Below, piece after piece: positions 60,050-64,000 of a DNA stretch of 64,000 bases. The first letter of the stretch is position 1, and the number at the start of each line of letters is the position of its first letter. Below the pieces are notes generated by a model. The model was not told the DNA's origin and searched no databases. It saw only the letters and a list, made by a program, of their open reading frames with translations. The DNA is from Gammaproteobacteria bacterium (lineage in GTDB: Bacteria > Pseudomonadota > Gammaproteobacteria > Steroidobacterales > Foliamicaceae): assembly GCA_026707445.1 (NCBI GenBank), contig JAPOWV010000069.1:44115-108114 (forward strand). The letters run 5' to 3'. Position numbers and translations under genes: made by a program.

Positions 60050-62395
60050 TTAGAAGCTGTAGCTGATGTTCACGCCGAAGTGGCGCCCGCGGTTCAGGTT
60101 GACCAGCTGAGCATACGGGAAGGTGTATGAACCCGTGGTCTGATCGAAACGCGCGAAGCGGCGCAGGTCGCGGAAGCGGAACGACCCGGCGAGTGTGCGG
60201 TCATCGAGGATGTTATTGACGTATGCAGTCAGCCTCCAGTTCTCCCGCTCGAAGCCCGCGCGCAGATTCCACTTGTATTCCCAACCGATGTACGACAGGT
60301 TGTAGATTTCCGACCAGCGCTCGCCGATCATGTTCAGATCGGTCCGGGCGAAGAAATCCCAGTCGTTGAACGCGGCGGGTGAGTTGTAGTCCGCCGAAAG
60401 CTGGATCTGCCAGTCGGGATACCGGTACGGCTCGTTGCCGGCGAGATCGGGATCGACGCCCAGTTGCGGCGCGAAGGTTTCCTCCACGAAGAACTTGTAC
60501 TCGGGGTCCGCAAAGGCCACGGACCCGGAGAGGACCAGTCTCTCCGTCAGGACGAAGCTGGACTCCAGTTCGAACCCGGACACCTCGGTCTCACCCGCAT
60601 TGGTGGTGATCTGCGAGTCCTGTCCCTGGGCGTCCAGGAACGTCTGGCGGATCTGCTGGTTCGACCAGTCCAAAAAGTAGACGGCCGCGTTGAGCAGCAG
60701 GCGGCCGTCCATCAACAGACTCTTGACCCCCGCCTCGTAGTTCCAGATGGTCTCTTCCTTCACGGTGGGGTCCACGCCAAGGCGGACCGCGACGGCGCGG
60801 TTGTTGAAGAACCCGGGCTTGTTCCCCTGCGATACGACGCCGTACAAGGTGACGTCCTCGTTGGGCTTGTAGTCGACGATGAAACGCGGCAGGGTCCGCT
60901 TGAAGCTCGCGGTGTCGAACTCGAATGCCGCTATGCCTTCGTTCGAGCCCAGACTCGGCACTTCCGCCAGCGTCTGCGGTTCGAACTCGGCGGTGGACTC
61001 ACGCACGTCGTCTTTCTGCCAGCGAACATCAAGACCGAGTGCAAGCTTTTCCGTCAGGCTATAGGTGACGCTGCCGAAGACGGAGACGTTCTCGATGTGC
61101 CGGGAGCTGCCGACCTGGCCGTAGGGACGCGAACGCGTTATCCGCAAGTTGCGGCCCAGGATGTCGTGCTCATACGTCGAGGCGCCCACAAAAGCAGACA
61201 GCCTGTCGGACCCCGGAGCCGTCACCTTGACTTGCAGGCTCCTGTCCTGGAAACCCTGGTAGGCCTTGTTCGCTTCCACAAGACCGACGGAACCGAATAC
61301 CAACCCGTCAAATCCTCTGAGGCCATTGGGAACGCCAAAGCTGTCGTCCCAACTGGCATCGTGTATCTCGTCGAAGACCTGCTGATTGGTGCCGGCTCGC
61401 GCTTCGAATTCCCAGCCGTTGTCGGTCACATAATCCAGTTCGGCCGTGTAGCGGCGGGTAATCTGGAACTGTCCGACATCCTCGCCGAACCGCTCCGCAA
61501 CCCGCTTGTTGTTCTGCTCGATCGTATCCAGATCGTCCGGCAGTTCCCCGCAAATGTAGCCGAGGGGGATAGTGGTGTTGTAGAACAGGCAATTGTCCAG
61601 TGTTTCCGGCAGGCTGGTGGTCGGCGGCGGGCCGTCGTCATCTTCCGCATACGATGCGGACAGAGTCAGGGCCAGGTTTTCCGACGGTTCCCAAACCAGC
61701 TTGCCGGAGATGGCCCTGGTTTTCTCGTCGCCGATCGTGGCGTTGTCCTCATGCGTCGCCACATTCTTCCATTCGCCGCCGAAACTGTAGGAACGCAAGC
61801 TCAACATGCCTTTCACCCCGTCCAGACCAAACAGCGGGCCGGAAACGGTCAGGGCAATATCGGAGCGGCTGTGCTCGCCCAGATCGAAGTCGGCATCGAT
61901 TTCGAGTTCATCACCGGGCGTCTTGGTGATGTAGTTGACGGCGCCGCCGAAAGTCGCGCGGCCGAACAGCGCCGATTGAGGCCCCTTGAGAACTTCCACG
62001 CGTTCAATATTGTTGAAGCCGAACGTAGCGGCCGTGCCCAGTACAAAGAAACCGTCCACGAACACGGAAGAATTCTGGCGGTCAACCACCGATGTGTTGA
62101 CGACAAGGCCCCGGAAATAAGGGTTCGAGTCCCGGCGACCGACCGTTTCGGTGTAGAACCCGGGCGTATAGTCCGAAAGATCCAGAATGCTGGTGACACC
62201 GCGTTCGTAAATGTCTTCATTGGTCAGCGCCGTCACCGTCAACGGAAGGTCCTGCAGATTCTCTTCCCGTTTACGGGCGGTGACGATGATCTCCTCAAGC
62301 GCGAGTTCCTGGCCGAAAGCCGGTACGGAATCGTAGGAAATCGCAATCAATGCCGCGCCCATCACGGACGCGAGCAGCGTGGTCTTTCTTGTCAT
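60050..62395 (-). CDS. TonB-dependent outer-membrane receptor 3
   Basis: 781 residues. Signal peptide 1-29 (ending PAFGQ), TonB box EEIIVTARKREENLQDLPLT, plug with RVEVLKGPQSALFGRATFGG, barrel ending VNISYSF. The plug is closer to that of receptor 1 (EVLKGPQSALFGRATFGGAV versus EIIKGPQSATFGRSTFAGAV) than to that of receptor 2. Substrate unknown. A TATAAT box (62460-62465, - strand) lies about 65 nt upstream of the ATG. Confidence 0.93.
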   Translation of the reverse strand: MTRKTTLLASVMGAALIAISYDSVPAFGQELALEEIIVTARKREENLQDLPLTVTALTNEDIYERGVTSILDLSDYTPGFYTETVGRRDSNPYFRGLVVNTSVVDRQNSSVFVDGFFVLGTAATFGFNNIERVEVLKGPQSALFGRATFGGAVNYITKTPGDELEIDADFDLGEHSRSDIALTVSGPLFGLDGVKGMLSLRSYSFGGEWKNVATHEDNATIGDEKTRAISGKLVWEPSENLALTLSASYAEDDDGPPPTTSLPETLDNCLFYNTTIPLGYICGELPDDLDTIEQNNKRVAERFGEDVGQFQITRRYTAELDYVTDNGWEFEARAGTNQQVFDEIHDASWDDSFGVPNGLRGFDGLVFGSVGLVEANKAYQGFQDRSLQVKVTAPGSDRLSAFVGASTYEHDILGRNLRITRSRPYGQVGSSRHIENVSVFGSVTYSLTEKLALGLDVRWQKDDVRESTAEFEPQTLAEVPSLGSNEGIAAFEFDTASFKRTLPRFIVDYKPNEDVTLYGVVSQGNKPGFFNNRAVAVRLGVDPTVKEETIWNYEAGVKSLLMDGRLLLNAAVYFLDWSNQQIRQTFLDAQGQDSQITTNAGETEVSGFELESSFVLTERLVLSGSVAFADPEYKFFVEETFAPQLGVDPDLAGNEPYRYPDWQIQLSADYNSPAAFNDWDFFARTDLNMIGERWSEIYNLSYIGWEYKWNLRAGFERENWRLTAYVNNILDDRTLAGSFRFRDLRRFARFDQTTGSYTFPYAQLVNLNRGRHFGVNISYSF

Positions 62396-62459
62396 GAAGG
62401 CAAGTCCCCTGTGACTTCTATGGAAAAAGCGCCCTACCCCCGCGGCGCCAGTCGGCGGA

Positions 62460-62465
62460 ATTATA
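62460..62465 (-). promoter_or_regulatory. Candidate -10 box of TonB receptor 3
   Basis: A perfect TATAAT hexamer on the - strand in the 105-nt gap between the CpeT-like gene and the receptor start; no convincing -35 box is seen. Confidence 0.4.
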
Positions 62466-62500
62466 GCTGCACTCAGGATATCGGCCGGCCGGCGCCGGAA

Positions 62501-63490
62501 TCACGGTCGTGGCGCGCCCTGCTCCTTTTCCCGGCACAACGCGTAGATCCATCCCAGGTTGATGCCGAACCGGTCGGCGTCGTCCACCGCCCAGGCATAG
62601 GCAATCGGCACGTGGTTTCCCTTTTCGTGGACGCGGAACAGGGGGTAGACGCGGTCCGACGGTGAGGCGAATTCGCGTGTGTGCAACTGAAACTCCAGAG
62701 TGCGTCCGTCGGGCCAGTCGATGTCCGCCGACCCGCCCTGATCGTGCAGTTCGATTTCCGTCAAAAACTCCGTATTCAACATGTCGCCGTCGAGGTTGTA
62801 GTTGACCGTGCAGATAAACCACCGGACTTTCGTAGCCTGAATCCAGTCGTACCGGTCGCCCCCAGTCTCGTTCCAGGTCACCTCGCCTGTCTCCCGGCTG
62901 ATTTGCCGGTCGCGGGTCCAATAGTGGTTTGGGCCCAGCACCACCTGGTACTCGAACCAGGCCTCGTCGCCGCAGGATTCGCGTTTCATGCCGCCCGAGA
63001 ACTGGGCGCCATCGAAGCGGAGATAAACATCGCAGGGGTCCGAGAACGGGCGCAACTCATCCGCTTCGATGGCCGCCAGCCGTTCCGGGTCAAGCCGGGC
63101 GCCGATCATGCGGTCATGGCCATCCCTGAATGCGTGGAGTTTTATCCTGACCGCCTGTTCCTCCTCATCGACGGAAAGCGCATAGACCCGGATGCGCGAG
63201 ATGTTGGAGGGGTCGTTGTTCCGGTACTCCTCGACATAGAGAACGTTTTCGCCCAGTTCCGGCAAATCCAGACGAACGTAATGGGAATGAAGACGGAAAA
63301 CGGGTTCGTAAACAGGGACCGAAAGGCCTCCGCCGGACTGACGGACGATCTGTTCGTGATTGTCGTATTCGCCGGGCCACCACTCCATGATCAGCGCAAG
63401 ATGGATATCCAGTTCCGCCTCGCCGAAGGTCTGCGCCTGAATGGGCAGTGCAAGGGCAAAAAACAGGGCGGCGGCAATGGGAATACGCAT
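62501..63490 (-). CDS. Secreted CpeT/CpcT-like protein
   Basis: 329 residues with a signal peptide (MRIPIAAALFFALALPIQAQ), so exported. The mature part shows the CpeT/CpcT pattern: WWPGEYDNHEQIVRQ, LYVEEYRNNDPSNISRIRVY, then CDVYLRFDGAQFSGGMKRES and DRQISRETGEVTW. In cyanobacteria CpeT/CpcT proteins are bilin lyases or chaperones for phycobiliproteins; in heterotrophs such as this one the role is unknown, probably lipocalin-like ligand binding. The C-terminal 100 residues extend beyond the usual domain. It is upstream of TonB receptor 3 on the same strand. Confidence 0.75.
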   Translation of the reverse strand: MRIPIAAALFFALALPIQAQTFGEAELDIHLALIMEWWPGEYDNHEQIVRQSGGGLSVPVYEPVFRLHSHYVRLDLPELGENVLYVEEYRNNDPSNISRIRVYALSVDEEEQAVRIKLHAFRDGHDRMIGARLDPERLAAIEADELRPFSDPCDVYLRFDGAQFSGGMKRESCGDEAWFEYQVVLGPNHYWTRDRQISRETGEVTWNETGGDRYDWIQATKVRWFICTVNYNLDGDMLNTEFLTEIELHDQGGSADIDWPDGRTLEFQLHTREFASPSDRVYPLFRVHEKGNHVPIAYAWAVDDADRFGINLGWIYALCREKEQGAPRP

Positions 63491-63567
63491 GATCGGCTTG
63501 GGCGGCGGGCAATGCGCGCTGCTGCGCGAGGGCGCCGGGCCCTCGCTGCAGTCAGCTTCAAATAGAT

Positions 63568-63685
63568 GCCTGGCGGTGACCTACTCTCGCGCGGGGAGAC
63601 CCCGAACTACCATCGGCGCTGGACGTTTTCACTTCCGAGTTCGGAATGGAATCGGGTGGGACCCGTCCGCTATTGCCACCAGGCG
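63568..63685 (-). rRNA. rrf: 5S ribosomal RNA
   Basis: About 118 nt. Read on the - strand it contains the conserved loop ccattccgaactcggaagtg and closes with gtaggtcaccgccaggca pairing with the 5' gcctggtggc. It follows the 23S gene after a spacer of about 85 nt, as in a standard rRNA operon; the ends may be off by a few bases. Confidence 0.93.
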
Positions 63686-63769
63686 AAAAAGGTGGCGCGT
63701 CCCGTCATCGGGGACGCGCCCAGGATTGTTCCATGCAATGTTGGGGGTGGGAATGCTTCGGTGTGACGC

Positions 63770-64000
<231 letters not shown>

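Noticed and set aside
60464..62665. Long + strand frame opposite TonB receptor 3
   Set aside because: Antisense to a receptor with complete signal peptide, plug and barrel; no recognisable motif in the antisense product.

Overview
The window is a GC-rich chromosomal segment of a proteobacterium, most likely a gammaproteobacterium. The evidence is a ssb-miaB-phoH block, a uvrA gene on the other strand facing away from ssb, a 23S-5S rRNA operon end, and three TonB-dependent receptors carrying an N-terminal EEIIVTAR/EEIVVTAQ-type TonB box. The density of toxin-antitoxin (TA) and restriction-modification (RM) genes resembles genomes of host-associated or metagenome-assembled marine bacteria; that last point is inference.

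Layout. 1-2725 (- strand): phoH (cut by the window edge), miaB and ssb, with a long perfect inverted-repeat element between miaB and ssb. 2966-10340: an accessory island with a VapBC-type pair, an orphan gene, a second RHH/PIN pair overlapping an MmeI-like type IIG restriction-modification enzyme, and an XRE/ImmA + DUF4411 pair. 10421-13285: uvrA. The ssb/uvrA neighbourhood, usually adjacent and divergent in gammaproteobacteria, is thus split by about 7.5 kb of defence genes. 13311-15979: a more AT-rich islet with a GIY-YIG/T5orf172-like nuclease, a beta-class DNA methyltransferase and a PD-(D/E)XK-type restriction enzyme. 15989-18120: a bicupin and a double SnoaL-like protein, divergent. 18348-24733: a third PIN pair, a large 2OG-Fe(II) oxygenase, a GHKL ATPase and a RES/Xre pair.

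24933-41129 is a transport and catabolism region: two TonB receptors, an alpha/beta hydrolase with an unusual nucleophile elbow, a zinc-less MDR oxidoreductase, a MetE-like methyltransferase, a HisD-like dehydrogenase, three more SnoaL-like double-domain proteins and a sodium:solute symporter. A HigBA pair sits inside it between GC-rich palindromes. 41178-54696 is a biosynthetic locus: Sfp-type phosphopantetheinyl transferase, hydrolase, discrete acyl carrier protein, NCS2 permease and a 3217-residue type I polyketide synthase. The synthase has the order KS-AT-DH-MT-ER-KR-ACP-KS and then a second module whose AT core has been lost. 54781-59944 is a second defence cluster (PIN pair, HEPN/MNT pair, primase-helicase of the TOTE type, HEAT-repeat protein). 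60050-64000 holds a third TonB receptor, a CpeT-like protein, and 5S and 23S rRNA on the - strand.

The most interesting structures are (i) inverted-repeat elements with a shared 50-nt loop but locus-specific, perfectly paired arms, (ii) the bacterial synthase with fungal-type domain order and a truncated second module, and (iii) eight TA-type pairs plus two RM systems in 64 kb.
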